Source: an uncultured Paracoccaceae bacterium
Lineage (GTDB): Bacteria > Pseudomonadota > Alphaproteobacteria > Rhodobacterales > Rhodobacteraceae
DNA: 64,000 nucleotides
Direction: 5' to 3'
Assembly: GCA_947495295.1 (NCBI GenBank)
Contig: CANLYJ010000001.1
Location: 124,001-188,000 of the forward strand
In this document: positions 42,910 to 52,322 of the stretch, piece after piece
Layout of the letters: the number at the start of each line of letters is the position of its first letter
Numbering within the stretch: the stretch's first letter is position 1
The notes under the pieces: model-generated
The model's input: the letters and a program-made list of their open reading frames with translations, nothing else
Databases searched by the model: none
What the model was told of the DNA's origin: nothing
Program-made: the position numbers and the translations under genes

Positions 42910-44429
42910 GGCTGGTTCTTGTTCTGGGTGATCAGCTGTCGCCGGCTCTGAGCGCTTTGCGCAAATGCGACAAGGACAGTGACGTGGTGGTCATGGCCGA
43001 GGTCGCGGATGAGGCGGCATATGTCCCGCATCACCCCAAAAAGATTGCCTTTCTTTTTGCAGCGATGCGCAAATTCGCGGTCAAGCTGCGCGATGATGGT
43101 TGGCAGGTGGCCTATACCCGGCTGGATGATAATGAAAACACCGGGTCGATCACGGGCGAATTGATCCGGCGCGCCGCTGAACATGATGCGGCAGGTGTCG
43201 TTTATACCGAACCCGGCGAATGGCGGCTGATTGAGGCGCTGGGCGATATGCCCATCAAGACCCATCAATTGCCCGATGACCGGTTCATCGCCTCACATCA
43301 GGAATTCGATGATTGGGCCGAGGAGCGCAAGCAGTTGCGGATGGAATATTTCTATCGGGACATGCGCCGTAAAACCGGCCTGTTGATGGATGGGGACCAG
43401 CCCGAGGGCGGCAAATGGAACTACGATCACGATAATCGCAAACCTGCACCGGATCAGGTGGACTACAACGGGCCGATGCAATTCAAACCCGACACGATCA
43501 CCGCAGAGGTGCTTGACCTTGTCGAAAACCGGTTTGATGACAATTTCGGCACGCCGCGCCCTTTCTGGTTTGCGACTGATACGGGGCAGGCCCGGCAACA
43601 TCTGGCGCATTGGATCAAAGGCGGCCTGCCCAAATTTGGTGATTTTCAGGATGCGATGCTGAACGATCACCAGTTCCTTTATCACGCGATCATCGGGCTC
43701 TATCTGAATGCCGGACTGCTTGACCCGCTGGAGGTCTGCGCGCAGGCCGAACAGGCTTACAAGGACGGGCACGCGCCGCTGAATGCCGTCGAAGGTTTCA
43801 TTCGCCAGATCATCGGTTGGCGCGAATATGTGCGCGGCATCTATTTCCGCGAAGGGCCGGATTATGTGACCCGCAACGCGCTGGGCCATGACCGCAAACT
43901 GCCTGCGATGTATTGGGGCGGTGACACCAAAATGAACTGCATGGCCAAATCCTTGGCCCAGACCCGGGAACAAGCATACGCCCATCACATCCAACGCCTG
44001 ATGGTCACCGGCAACTTTGCCCTGCTGGCAGGCATCGACCCGGCGCAGGTGCATGAATGGTATCTGGCCGTCTATGCCGATGCCTATGAATGGGTCGAGG
44101 CACCCAATGTCATCGGCATGTCGCAATTTGCGGATGACGGGATTATTGCGTCAAAACCCTATATCTCGTCTGGGAACTACATCCACAAAATGTCGGATTA
44201 TTGCGGTTCATGTGCCTACAAGGTGAAGGACAAGACAGGCGATGATGCCTGCCCGTTCAACCTGCTTTACTGGCACTTTCTTGACCGGCACCGCGACAGG
44301 TTTGCGGGTAATCCACGTATGGGCAACATGTACCGGGTTTGGGACCGTATGGATGATGATCGGCGCGAAACGGTTATCGCAGAGGCTAACAAATGGTTGG
44401 CGCGGCTTGACGCAGGTGCGCCAGTGTAA
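42906..44429 (+). CDS. cryptochrome/photolyase, iron-sulfur type (CryB/PhrB-like)
   Basis: A 507-residue flavoprotein of the FeS-BCP group. The N-terminal Rossmann domain (about residues 1-130) binds the antenna, starting LVLVLGDQLSPALSAL; the helical FAD domain follows (GFIRQIIGWREYVRGIYF, ALAQTREQAYAHHIQRLMVTGNFALLAGIDP). Cluster cysteines are visible at NCMAKS, YCGSCAYK and DDACPF, giving the four Cys needed. It repairs (6-4) or other photoproducts or acts as a photoreceptor. The start is GTG at 42906. It belongs with the SDR gene by overlap. Confidence 0.9.
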   Translation: MRLVLVLGDQLSPALSALRKCDKDSDVVVMAEVADEAAYVPHHPKKIAFLFAAMRKFAVKLRDDGWQVAYTRLDDNENTGSITGELIRRAAEHDAAGVVYTEPGEWRLIEALGDMPIKTHQLPDDRFIASHQEFDDWAEERKQLRMEYFYRDMRRKTGLLMDGDQPEGGKWNYDHDNRKPAPDQVDYNGPMQFKPDTITAEVLDLVENRFDDNFGTPRPFWFATDTGQARQHLAHWIKGGLPKFGDFQDAMLNDHQFLYHAIIGLYLNAGLLDPLEVCAQAEQAYKDGHAPLNAVEGFIRQIIGWREYVRGIYFREGPDYVTRNALGHDRKLPAMYWGGDTKMNCMAKSLAQTREQAYAHHIQRLMVTGNFALLAGIDPAQVHEWYLAVYADAYEWVEAPNVIGMSQFADDGIIASKPYISSGNYIHKMSDYCGSCAYKVKDKTGDDACPFNLLYWHFLDRHRDRFAGNPRMGNMYRVWDRMDDDRRETVIAEANKWLARLDAGAPV

Positions 44430-44549
44430 CCAGCAGCCCGACTAATGCAGTCATTCATTCGTCACATATCAGCGTAAATGGCTGTTTATTAGTTTGAAAT
44501 TTACCTACTGCCGTTTAAGGGTGACGCGGGGGCATATGGAGTATGAGTA

Positions 44550-45893
44550 ATGAATTTTTATACCAAGAGTTTCGCGGCAGTTGTTGTCGCCTCGCTTTTG
44601 CCTTTTGCGGCCACAGGCCAGAATAACCGATCAACAATCCAATGCGGTCAAATTTACACGGTCGTCTCTGGCGACACACTTGGGCATATCAGCGCGCGCG
44701 CTTATGGCACCAGCCGCGCCTACACAACGATTTTTGATGCCAACACTGCGGTGATTGGATCAAACCCGAACCTGATCCAGATTGGTCAGCGGCTGCAAAT
44801 CCCGTGCCCTCCCGGACAGGAACCTGCAACATCAACCGCAACGACCCCGGCGGCTGAACAGCCCGCAGCCGAAGAAGAAGTCGTTGCCGTGAGCGAAACC
44901 CAGCAGGATTCAGCCCCAACCGATGGGCCGCTGACGCTGACGTTCAACAAGACATCAGCGCCGAAATTCATCATGAATAGCGGGATTATCGATCTCTATC
45001 TTGCAGAGATTACCGAAGTGACCGAAGGGCGCGTGCAATTCACCGACCCGGATATCATGAACCGCAACCCGCGGGACCAATATGACCTTGTGACCTCCGG
45101 TCAGGTTGATGGCACATATATCTTTAATGGTGACCTGCGTGCGTCACACCCGCTGTTGCAACTTCCAATGTTACCCCTGATGGGCGGTTCGGCAGAACAG
45201 ACGGCCGTTTCGCTTTGGCGGTTGCATAACACTTACCTGTCGCAGACTGATTACTTTGACGACGTACATCTGCTGGGCTTTATCGCAGCACCGGCTGCGC
45301 ATATCTGGCGGTTGAGCGATGAACCAGTTGTCGTTGGCGACAATATTGCTAACAAAAACAACTACGCAGTGCCATATTTTGAAGGTCTCGACACGCGTGG
45401 CCCGGCGGCTGTACGTGACGAGGTTTCGATGCGTCTGACTGCCTTCAACGAGGAAAGCAACGGCACGCTGACCTTCTTCATGGCGCATGGTGCCGCGCGT
45501 GCGGCCGGCGTCTGGACAGACGACCGGACTGTCACGGAAGTTCCCAACGGTCTTTATACGCCGACCTTCTCTGTCGTGTTGTCAAACGAAGCATGGGCGC
45601 AGATTTCTGAACAGGATCGTGAGGCAATCTGGGACATCTCTGGCGAACGTCTGGCACGGCGATCCGCATCCTGGGACGCATTCGATAACGGCCACAGGTC
45701 GCATATGCTTGATACCGGTCTGAACGCGGTCAAGGCGGATGATGCGCTGCTGGCAGAGCTTGAAGGCGTGACAGCATCCCGCGTGGAAGGCTGGAAAAAC
45801 CAGGCAGAGGCGCTTGGTATCGCGGGTGCAGAGGCGATCAACGCCTATCGCAGCGATCTGGCGTCCTTGCAGGACAGGCTGATTTTCGAATAA
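44550..45893 (+). CDS. LysM domain fused to a TRAP DctP-like solute-binding domain
   Basis: A 447-residue exported protein: signal peptide at residues 1-24, LysM domain at about 35-85 (YTVVSGDTLGHISARAYG, LIQIGQRLQIPC), a 40-residue Ala/Glu-rich linker, then a DctP-like domain from about 127 to the end (TLTFNKTSAPKFIMNSG, HLLGFIAAPAAHIWRLSDEP, LYTPTFSVVLSNEAWAQISEQDREAIWDISGE). LysM would bind peptidoglycan, holding the ligand-binding domain at the wall. No permease genes lie next to it, so it is not a normal TRAP receptor; the ligand is unknown. A strong terminator follows. Confidence 0.8.
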   Translation: MNFYTKSFAAVVVASLLPFAATGQNNRSTIQCGQIYTVVSGDTLGHISARAYGTSRAYTTIFDANTAVIGSNPNLIQIGQRLQIPCPPGQEPATSTATTPAAEQPAAEEEVVAVSETQQDSAPTDGPLTLTFNKTSAPKFIMNSGIIDLYLAEITEVTEGRVQFTDPDIMNRNPRDQYDLVTSGQVDGTYIFNGDLRASHPLLQLPMLPLMGGSAEQTAVSLWRLHNTYLSQTDYFDDVHLLGFIAAPAAHIWRLSDEPVVVGDNIANKNNYAVPYFEGLDTRGPAAVRDEVSMRLTAFNEESNGTLTFFMAHGAARAAGVWTDDRTVTEVPNGLYTPTFSVVLSNEAWAQISEQDREAIWDISGERLARRSASWDAFDNGHRSHMLDTGLNAVKADDALLAELEGVTASRVEGWKNQAEALGIAGAEAINAYRSDLASLQDRLIFE

Positions 45894-45903
45894 GCGCGAT
45901 GCC

Positions 45904-45958
45904 TATCGCAATAAGTCGCATGGGGTCGGTGTTTCCGGCCCCTTTTCTTATTGCGATA
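45904..45958 (+). terminator. rho-independent terminator after the LysM-DctP gene
   Basis: GGGGTCGG (45922-45929), a 5-base loop and CCGGCCCC (45935-45942, one G-U pair), followed by TTTT. A second, outer 12-bp stem TATCGCAATAAG (45904-45915) with CTTATTGCGATA (45947-45958) encloses it. The pair of nested stems is unusually long. Confidence 0.85.
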
Positions 45959-45984
45959 TGCTCAATGAGGTTCCCACTAATCAA

Positions 45985-46008
45985 AAAATGATAGACGTCT
46001 ATCATTTT
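45985..46008. promoter_or_regulatory. perfect 24-bp palindrome, likely operator of the LacI regulator
   Basis: AAAATGATAGAC followed by its exact reverse complement GTCTATCATTTT, 56 bases upstream of the lacI-type gene. A symmetric site without a central gap and with AT-rich flanks fits a LacI-family operator, probably autoregulating lacI-xylA. Confidence 0.75.
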
Positions 46009-46063
46009 AGCGATATGATGCCACCCATAAGGGCGCCTTGAACTGCGCCGCAGGGGGGATCTG

Positions 46064-47101
46064 GTGCATTCACCGACTTTGACAGATGTGGCGCGCGCGG
46101 CCGGCGTATCCTACGCGACGGCTGATCGCGTCGTGAACCGGCGCGGCAGTGTATCCGAAAAAGCCATGCGCAAGGTCAATGCAGCTGTCACGGATCTGGG
46201 CTATATCCGCAATGTGGCCGCCGCCAACCTGTCGCAAAAACGGACCTATCGTTTTGTTTTTCTGCTGCCCGATGGGCCAAACGCCTTTTTCCAGACGATC
46301 CGGCAGATCATCAAAGCACAGGGACAAACCCGCGAGAACACAACACTGGACCACATCGATGTCCCCGCCTTTGACGAAGATGCGTTGCGCGCCCATCTTG
46401 CCGGTTTGCGCGGCCAGAAGATTGACGGTGTTGCCGTTGTGGGGCTGGATGCAAATGGGCTGGCACCGGAACTGAACGGCTTGCAAGGGCAGGGCGTTCC
46501 GGTCGTCTCGCTCATCTCGGACCTGCCACATGACCAGCGTGCGGCTTATATCGGGATCGACAATATCGCTGCTGGGAAAACTGCCGCGCGGCTACTGGGG
46601 TTGGCCCATGGGGGGCAGCCGGGACTGGTGCAGCTACTCGCCGGTGATCTGACAGCACGCGACCACCGGGACCGATTGGAAGGGTTCCAGCAAGTGATCG
46701 CGGCGGATTTCCCGGCCATCACGCTGCTGCCCCTGATCGAAGGCCGCGACGATAATGTGCTGATCCAAAAAGCCATGACAGACCGGCTTGCCACCCACCC
46801 GGATATCTCGGCAATCTACAGCCTTGGCGCTGGGAATAGCGGGCTGATCGACGCGCTCATTGCCCAGCCGCAGCGTCCGCTTGTGGCCGTGCATGAACTG
46901 GTTGCCCATGCAAAAACAGCCCTGACCGATGGCCTGTTCCACTTCGTGATTGACCAGCGCCCGGAAGAGGAAATCGACGCAGCGCTCAACCTGATGCGCG
47001 CGCTGATCGACAACGTACCGCCACCGCCCACAAAACCGATCCTGCCCACGATTTACCTACGCGACAATCTTCCCCCACACCCTGAACAGGAATCCATCTA
47101 A
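46064..47101 (+). CDS. LacI-family transcriptional regulator of the xylA region
   Basis: A 345-residue regulator. The N-terminal helix-turn-helix is LTDVARAAGVSYATADRVVNRR (residues 5-26, hinge about 50-60), followed by a periplasmic-binding-protein-like sugar-sensing domain (RFVFLLPDGPNAFF, VAVVGLDANGL, RAAYIGIDNIAAGKTAA, LVQLLAGDL). The start is GTG with GGGGG upstream. xylA begins directly after its stop, so the two are one operon, and a perfect palindrome lies just upstream. A sugar (perhaps xylose) is the likely inducer. Confidence 0.9.
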   Translation: MHSPTLTDVARAAGVSYATADRVVNRRGSVSEKAMRKVNAAVTDLGYIRNVAAANLSQKRTYRFVFLLPDGPNAFFQTIRQIIKAQGQTRENTTLDHIDVPAFDEDALRAHLAGLRGQKIDGVAVVGLDANGLAPELNGLQGQGVPVVSLISDLPHDQRAAYIGIDNIAAGKTAARLLGLAHGGQPGLVQLLAGDLTARDHRDRLEGFQQVIAADFPAITLLPLIEGRDDNVLIQKAMTDRLATHPDISAIYSLGAGNSGLIDALIAQPQRPLVAVHELVAHAKTALTDGLFHFVIDQRPEEEIDAALNLMRALIDNVPPPPTKPILPTIYLRDNLPPHPEQESI

Positions 47102-48406
47102 ATGACGACATCGCAACGCTTTTTCGGTGATCAATCACCGCTGCACTATGCGCCCGACAGCACCGATCTGTCCTTCCGCCACTACAACCCCGATGAGGTG
47201 GTGATGGGCAAACGGATGGAGGATCATTTGCGTTTCGCCGTCGCCTATTGGCACAGTTTTGCATGGCCGGGCGGTGACCCGTTTGGCGGGCAGACATTTG
47301 ACCGGCCATGGTTCGGCGACACGATGGAATTGGCACGGCTCAAGGCCGATGTGGCCTTTGACATGTTCGACATCCTTGGTGTGCCGTTTTTCTGTTTTCA
47401 CGACGCTGATATCCGGCCCGAAGGCGACACATTCGCCGAAAGCCGCCGCAACTTCGAAGAGATTATAGATGTGTTCGCCACCAAAATGGAAACATCGAAA
47501 ACCCGCCTGCTATGGGGGACAGCGAACCTGTTTTCGCACAAACGGTTCATGTCTGGGGCGTCCACAAACCCCGACCCGGATGTCTTTGCCTGGTCGGCGG
47601 CCACGGTAAAGCTGTGCATGGATGCAACCCACCGATTGGGCGGCGAAAACTATGTGCTCTGGGGTGGGCGCGAAGGCTATGAAACCCTGCTCAACACCGA
47701 TCTGTCACAAGAACTGGACCATATGGGCCGCTTCCTGTCGATGGTCGTCGATTACAAACACAAGATCGGGTTCAAAGGCACCATTCTGCTAGAGCCGAAA
47801 CCGCAAGAACCATCAAAGCACCAATATGACTATGACGTGTCCACGGTCTACGGGTTCCTGAAAAAATACGGGCTGGAAAACGATGTGAAGATGAATATCG
47901 AACAGGGGCACGCCATTCTGGCAGGCCATTCGTTCGAACATGAAATCGCCATGGCGGCAGCCCACGGTATCCTTGGGTCAATCGATATGAACCGGAACGA
48001 TTACCAATCCGGCTGGGACACCGACCAATTCCCCAATAACGTACCCGAGGTGGCACTGGCCTATTACGAAATCCTCAAGGCGGGCGGGTTCACCACAGGC
48101 GGGACCAATTTCGATGCCAAACTGCGGCGCCAATCGCTGGACCCGCAAGACCTGATCGCCGCCCATGCTGGCGCGATGGATGTCTGCGCGCGTGGCTTGA
48201 AAGCCGCCGCCGCCATGCTCGAGGACGGCACGCTGGAGGCGATGCGCGCAGAGCGTTACGCAGGCTGGCAATCCCCCGCCGCACAGGCCATGCTGAACAG
48301 TGATCTGGAAACGATCGCTGCCCGGGTCGAGGCCGAGGGGATCAACCCACAACCGCGTTCAGGCAGGCAGGAAATTCTGGAAAACATCGTCAATCGCTTC
48401 GTCTAA
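47102..48406 (+). CDS. xylA: xylose isomerase
   Basis: A 434-residue TIM-barrel enzyme (class II length). Catalytic His-Asp are in [15 protein letters not shown] (about residues 98-112). Metal ligands are seen in [25 protein letters not shown] and [33 protein letters not shown] is the family signature. It interconverts xylose and xylulose (also glucose and fructose). No xylulokinase gene (xylB) lies in the window; instead a TIM-barrel isomerase and an oxidoreductase follow. Confidence 0.95.
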   Translation: MTTSQRFFGDQSPLHYAPDSTDLSFRHYNPDEVVMGKRMEDHLRFAVAYWHSFAWPGGDPFGGQTFDRPWFGDTMELARLKADVAFDMFDILGVPFFCFHDADIRPEGDTFAESRRNFEEIIDVFATKMETSKTRLLWGTANLFSHKRFMSGASTNPDPDVFAWSAATVKLCMDATHRLGGENYVLWGGREGYETLLNTDLSQELDHMGRFLSMVVDYKHKIGFKGTILLEPKPQEPSKHQYDYDVSTVYGFLKKYGLENDVKMNIEQGHAILAGHSFEHEIAMAAAHGILGSIDMNRNDYQSGWDTDQFPNNVPEVALAYYEILKAGGFTTGGTNFDAKLRRQSLDPQDLIAAHAGAMDVCARGLKAAAAMLEDGTLEAMRAERYAGWQSPAAQAMLNSDLETIAARVEAEGINPQPRSGRQEILENIVNRFV

Positions 48407-48425
48407 AGCCAACAGGGGAAACATC

Positions 48426-49481
48426 ATGAAAACCATCAAGGGTCCGGCGCTGTTTCTGGCGCAGTTTGCAGGCGACGAGACGCCATTCAATTCCTGGGAT
48501 GCCATCACCAAATGGGCAGCCGATTGCGGTTACAAGGGCGTGCAGGTCCCGTCATGGGATGGCCGGTTCTTTGATCTGGAACAGGCCGCAGAAAGCAAGG
48601 ATTACTGCGATACGTTCAAAGGGCAGGCGGCCCAGAACGGCATCGAAGTGACCGAACTGTCGACCCATCTGCAAGGGCAGTTGGTGGCGGTCCATCCCGC
48701 CTATGACACGGCTTTTGACGGGTTTGCAGCCCCCGCCGTGCAAGGCAACCCGAAGGATCGGCAGATCTGGGCGGTCGATCAGGTGAAAAAGGCGATCAGC
48801 GCATCCGCCCATATGGGCATCGGCAACCTTGCCACCTTCTCAGGCGCGCTGGCATGGCCTTACATCTATCCATGGCCACAACGGCCCGCTGGTTTGGTAG
48901 AGGCCGCGTTTGATGAATTGGCCACGCGCTGGCGGCCTATTCTGGATCATGCAGAGGCTAATGGCGTGAATATCTGCTATGAAATTCACCCCGGCGAGGA
49001 CCTGCATGATGGGGTCACGTTTGAGATGTTTTTGGATCGCGTGGGCGCCCATGCCCGCGCCAATATGCTCTATGATCCCAGCCATTACGTCCTGCAATGT
49101 CTGGATTATCTGGACCATATCGACATCTACAAAGATCGGATCAAGATGTTCCACGTCAAGGATGCCGAGTTCAACCCAACCGGGCGGCAAGGCGTTTATG
49201 GCGGCTACCAGTCATGGGTCGACCGGGCGGGCCGGTTCCGCAGCCTTGGCGACGGGCAGGTCGATTTTGGCGCGATCTTTTCCAAGCTCAGCGCCAATGA
49301 TTTTGATGGCTGGGCCGTGGTGGAATGGGAATGCTGTCTGAAACACCCCGAGGATGGCGCGCGCGAAGGCGCCCAATTCGTGAAGGATCACATCATCCGG
49401 GTGACGGACAAGGCGTTTGATGACTTCGCTGATGGCGGCACGGATGATGCCGCAAACCGTAAAATGCTGGGGATTGATTGA
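48426..49481 (+). CDS. sugar phosphate isomerase/epimerase (AP endonuclease 2 fold)
   Basis: A 351-residue TIM-barrel protein. It begins MKTIKGPALFLAQFAGDETP; metal-site residues are suggested by ICYEIHPGEDLHD, YDPSHYVLQCLDY, MFHVKDAEFNPTG and VVEWECCLKHPEDG (two Glu, Asp, His as in xylose isomerase-like TIM barrels). Proteins of this kind epimerise sugars or inosose-type ketones and are often paired with Gfo/Idh/MocA oxidoreductases, as here (one base between them). The substrate is unknown. Confidence 0.85.
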   Translation: MKTIKGPALFLAQFAGDETPFNSWDAITKWAADCGYKGVQVPSWDGRFFDLEQAAESKDYCDTFKGQAAQNGIEVTELSTHLQGQLVAVHPAYDTAFDGFAAPAVQGNPKDRQIWAVDQVKKAISASAHMGIGNLATFSGALAWPYIYPWPQRPAGLVEAAFDELATRWRPILDHAEANGVNICYEIHPGEDLHDGVTFEMFLDRVGAHARANMLYDPSHYVLQCLDYLDHIDIYKDRIKMFHVKDAEFNPTGRQGVYGGYQSWVDRAGRFRSLGDGQVDFGAIFSKLSANDFDGWAVVEWECCLKHPEDGAREGAQFVKDHIIRVTDKAFDDFADGGTDDAANRKMLGID

Positions 49482-49482
49482 T

Positions 49483-50619
49483 ATGGCACGCATTCGTTTA
49501 GGCATGGTCGGGGGTGGCAATGATGCGTTTATCGGTGGGGTTCACCGGATCGCATCGCGCATTGATGATCGCTATGAACTGGTGGCGGGCGCGCTGTCCT
49601 CTACCCCGGAAAAGGCGCGCGCCAGTGCCGCGGCGCTGGGCGTTCCGCGCTCCTATGATGCATTCGCCGAGATGGCGAAGGCGGAAGCCGCACGCGATGA
49701 CGGGATCGAGGCCGTGGCCATCGTCACCCCCAACCACATGCATTACCCGGCGGCCAAGGCGTTTCTGGATCAGGGCATTCACGTCATCTGCGACAAACCC
49801 CTGACCGCCACGATGGAAGACGCAAGCGCGATGCAGGCGGCGGTGGCAGGGTCGGATGCGCTGTTTATGCTGACCCATAACTACACCGGTTACCCAATGA
49901 TCCGGCAGGCGCGCGCGATGATTGCCGATGGCGAATTGGGCGACATTCGCGTTGTGCAGGCCGAATACCCGCAGGACTGGCTGACCACAGCGTTAGAGGA
50001 CGAAGGGCTGAAACAGGCGCAGTGGCGCACCGATCCTGCCCGGTCCGGGGCGGGCGGTTCCGTCGGGGATATTGGCACGCATGCCTATAATCTGGCCTGC
50101 TTTGTCACCGGGTTGGTCGGTGAAAGCCTTGCTGCTGATCTGCACAGTTTTGGACAGGGGCGGCAGTTGGATGACAATGCCCATATATTGCTGCGGTTTC
50201 ACGGCGGGGCACGCGGGATGCTGTGGTCAAGCCAGGTGGCACCAGGTAATGAAAACGGGCTGAAGCTGCGTGTGTACGGGGCCAAGGGTGGCCTGGAATG
50301 GGCGCAGGAGGACCCCAACTACCTGTGGTTCACGCCTTACGGCGAACCCAAACGGCTGATCACGCGGGGCGGGTCAGGCGCTGGTGACGCCGCCGCTGCT
50401 GTCAGCCGCATCCCCCCCGGCCATCCCGAAGGATATCTGGAAGGTTTTGCCAATATCTATGCAGAAGCGGCGGATGCGATCCGCGCCGTGCAAGACGGGG
50501 CGGATCGCGACACGGCGATGGGGCTGCTGCCCGGTATTGACGCAGGCATGGCGGGGATGCGCTTTATCAATGCTTGCGTGACGTCATCACGCGATAATGC
50601 GGCATGGGTCACGTTGTAA
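49483..50619 (+). CDS. Gfo/Idh/MocA-family oxidoreductase
   Basis: A 378-residue NAD(P)-dependent oxidoreductase. The Rossmann motif is RLGMVGGGNDAFIGGVHRIA (residues 4-23); VAIVTPNHMHYPAAKAFLDQGIHVICDKPLT holds the conserved EKP-like lysine (here D-K-P). The C-terminal domain has GGSVGDIGTHAYNLACFVTG, with the catalytic Asp and His. It probably oxidises or reduces a cyclic polyol or sugar at one carbon. It follows the TIM-barrel gene by one base, and its stop abuts the convergent GMC gene. Confidence 0.9.
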   Translation: MARIRLGMVGGGNDAFIGGVHRIASRIDDRYELVAGALSSTPEKARASAAALGVPRSYDAFAEMAKAEAARDDGIEAVAIVTPNHMHYPAAKAFLDQGIHVICDKPLTATMEDASAMQAAVAGSDALFMLTHNYTGYPMIRQARAMIADGELGDIRVVQAEYPQDWLTTALEDEGLKQAQWRTDPARSGAGGSVGDIGTHAYNLACFVTGLVGESLAADLHSFGQGRQLDDNAHILLRFHGGARGMLWSSQVAPGNENGLKLRVYGAKGGLEWAQEDPNYLWFTPYGEPKRLITRGGSGAGDAAAAVSRIPPGHPEGYLEGFANIYAEAADAIRAVQDGADRDTAMGLLPGIDAGMAGMRFINACVTSSRDNAAWVTL

Positions 50620-52215
50620 TCAAAGATCCTGCAGCACCAGATCGGATGCCTTTTCGCCAATCATAATGGCGGGGGCATTGGTGTTGCCAGACACAATTTC
50701 TGGCATAATGGCGCAATCTGCAACCCGTAGCCCATCAATGTCATGCACCCGCAGTCGCGCGTCAACAACGGCATCCTTGCCCTGACCCATCTTGCAGGTG
50801 CCGGTGGGGTGATAGATCGACGCGGTGTTATTGCGCGCCCAATCCAGCGTGGCGTCGTAGTCATCCATGTCCAGATCAGCATGCGGGCGGAATTCCTCCG
50901 AGATTTTTGAGGTGAGTGGCGCGTGCCGCGCGATCTTTCTGGCGATATTGACCCCGGCCACAATCGTCCGGCAGTCGGTTTCGGTGGACAGGTAATTGGG
51001 GATGATCTTGGGGTATGTCTTTGGGCCTGCGCCTTGCAATCTGATCTCGCCCCGGCTTTCGGGGCGCAACTGGCAGACCGACATGGTGAAGGCCGAAAAC
51101 TTGTCGGCCCCCTTGCCAGGGTTTTCAGCCGACAAAGGTTGCACATGGAACTGAATGTCCGGTGTTTCCACATCTTCGCGGGTTTTCATGAAACCTGTGG
51201 CAAGGCTGGCCGCCATGGTCATCGGCCCCGCCCGGAACATCAGGTATTTCAACCCGATCTTGGCCTGTCCGAAAAGCGAACTGACCTCATCATTCAATGT
51301 TGGTTCATTGCATTTATAGACAAGACGTGCCTGTAAATGGTCCTGCATGTTCTTGCCCACACCGGGCAGGTCCTGCACCACGTCAATCCCGTGATCGGCC
51401 AGTTGGGCGGCCTCGCCAATGCCCGATAGCATCAGGATTTGCGGCGAATTGATCGCCCCGCCCGACAGAATGATTTCCTTGCGGGCGGTGACGGTCTGCT
51501 TGTTGCCGCTGCGATCCGTATAGGTCACGCCGGTTGCGCGTTTGCCTTGGGTCAACACCTTTTCGACCTGCGCATGAGTGATGATTTGCAGGTTTTCGCG
51601 GGATTTGACGGGGTTGAGGTATGCAACCGCCGCACTGCATCGCCGCCCGTTGCGCGATGTCAGTTGGAAAAATCCGACACCTTCCTGATCCGCGCCGTTA
51701 TAGTCGGGGTTGAATTTGTATCCGGCAGCTTGTGCCGCGGCGACCCAGGCATCAGTAATCGGGCGCTGTATGCGCATATTCGACACCGATAGCGGGCCTT
51801 GATCGCCATGAAATTCATCAGCACCACGTTCATTATGTTCGGCGCGTTTGAACAGGGGCAGCACGTCATCCCAGCCCCAGCCGGTATTGCCCATCTGACG
51901 CCAGCGGTCATAATCCTGCGGCTGGCCCCGGACATAAAGCAACCCGTTCAACGATGATGACCCACCCAGCACCTTACCGCGCGGCCATTCGATGGAACGG
52001 CCATTCAGGCCGGGGTCAGGCTCTGTCTTGTAACACCAGTCGACCTTGGGGTTATGGATCGTCTTGAAGTAACCGACAGGGATATGAATCCACGGGTTCA
52101 GATCACGGCCACCGGCCTCTAGCAGAATGACCTTATGGCCGGGATTTGCGCTGAGCCTGTTGGCCAATACGCACCCGGCAGAGCCTGCCCCAACGATGAT
52201 GAAATCCGCTTCCAC
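50620..52215 (-). CDS. GMC-family FAD-dependent oxidoreductase (choline dehydrogenase-like)
   Basis: A 531-residue flavoprotein. The FAD site is [18 protein letters not shown] (about residues 5-22), GMC signature 1 is [20 protein letters not shown] and signature 2 lies in [16 protein letters not shown]. The catalytic His is in [11 protein letters not shown], the Asn/His pair in the C-terminal part. GMC enzymes oxidise alcohols, sugars or choline. No betaine genes are near; the setting suggests an alcohol or polyol from the sugar region. The 107 bases upstream are shared with the divergent TRAP operon. Confidence 0.9.
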   Translation of the reverse strand: MEADFIIVGAGSAGCVLANRLSANPGHKVILLEAGGRDLNPWIHIPVGYFKTIHNPKVDWCYKTEPDPGLNGRSIEWPRGKVLGGSSSLNGLLYVRGQPQDYDRWRQMGNTGWGWDDVLPLFKRAEHNERGADEFHGDQGPLSVSNMRIQRPITDAWVAAAQAAGYKFNPDYNGADQEGVGFFQLTSRNGRRCSAAVAYLNPVKSRENLQIITHAQVEKVLTQGKRATGVTYTDRSGNKQTVTARKEIILSGGAINSPQILMLSGIGEAAQLADHGIDVVQDLPGVGKNMQDHLQARLVYKCNEPTLNDEVSSLFGQAKIGLKYLMFRAGPMTMAASLATGFMKTREDVETPDIQFHVQPLSAENPGKGADKFSAFTMSVCQLRPESRGEIRLQGAGPKTYPKIIPNYLSTETDCRTIVAGVNIARKIARHAPLTSKISEEFRPHADLDMDDYDATLDWARNNTASIYHPTGTCKMGQGKDAVVDARLRVHDIDGLRVADCAIMPEIVSGNTNAPAIMIGEKASDLVLQDL

Positions 52216-52261
52216 GTCCAGAATCCCCCTTTGTCGTAAAAAAAACCTATGCAGATCGCTT

Positions 52262-52295
52262 AGACTATACTAGTCTTTTTTGAAACGAATAGTCT
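52262..52295. promoter_or_regulatory. inverted repeat AGACTA-TAC-TAGTCT with an extra half-site
   Basis: AGACTA (52262-52267) and TAGTCT (52271-52276) form a perfect 6-bp inverted repeat with a 3-base centre; a third TAGTCT lies at 52290-52295. It sits between the GMC gene and dctP, at about 28-61 bases before the dctP ATG. The IclR regulator encoded at the end of the operon is the obvious candidate binder. Confidence 0.5.
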
Positions 52296-52322
52296 CAATA
52301 ATCGTCAGCATGGGAGGAAAGC

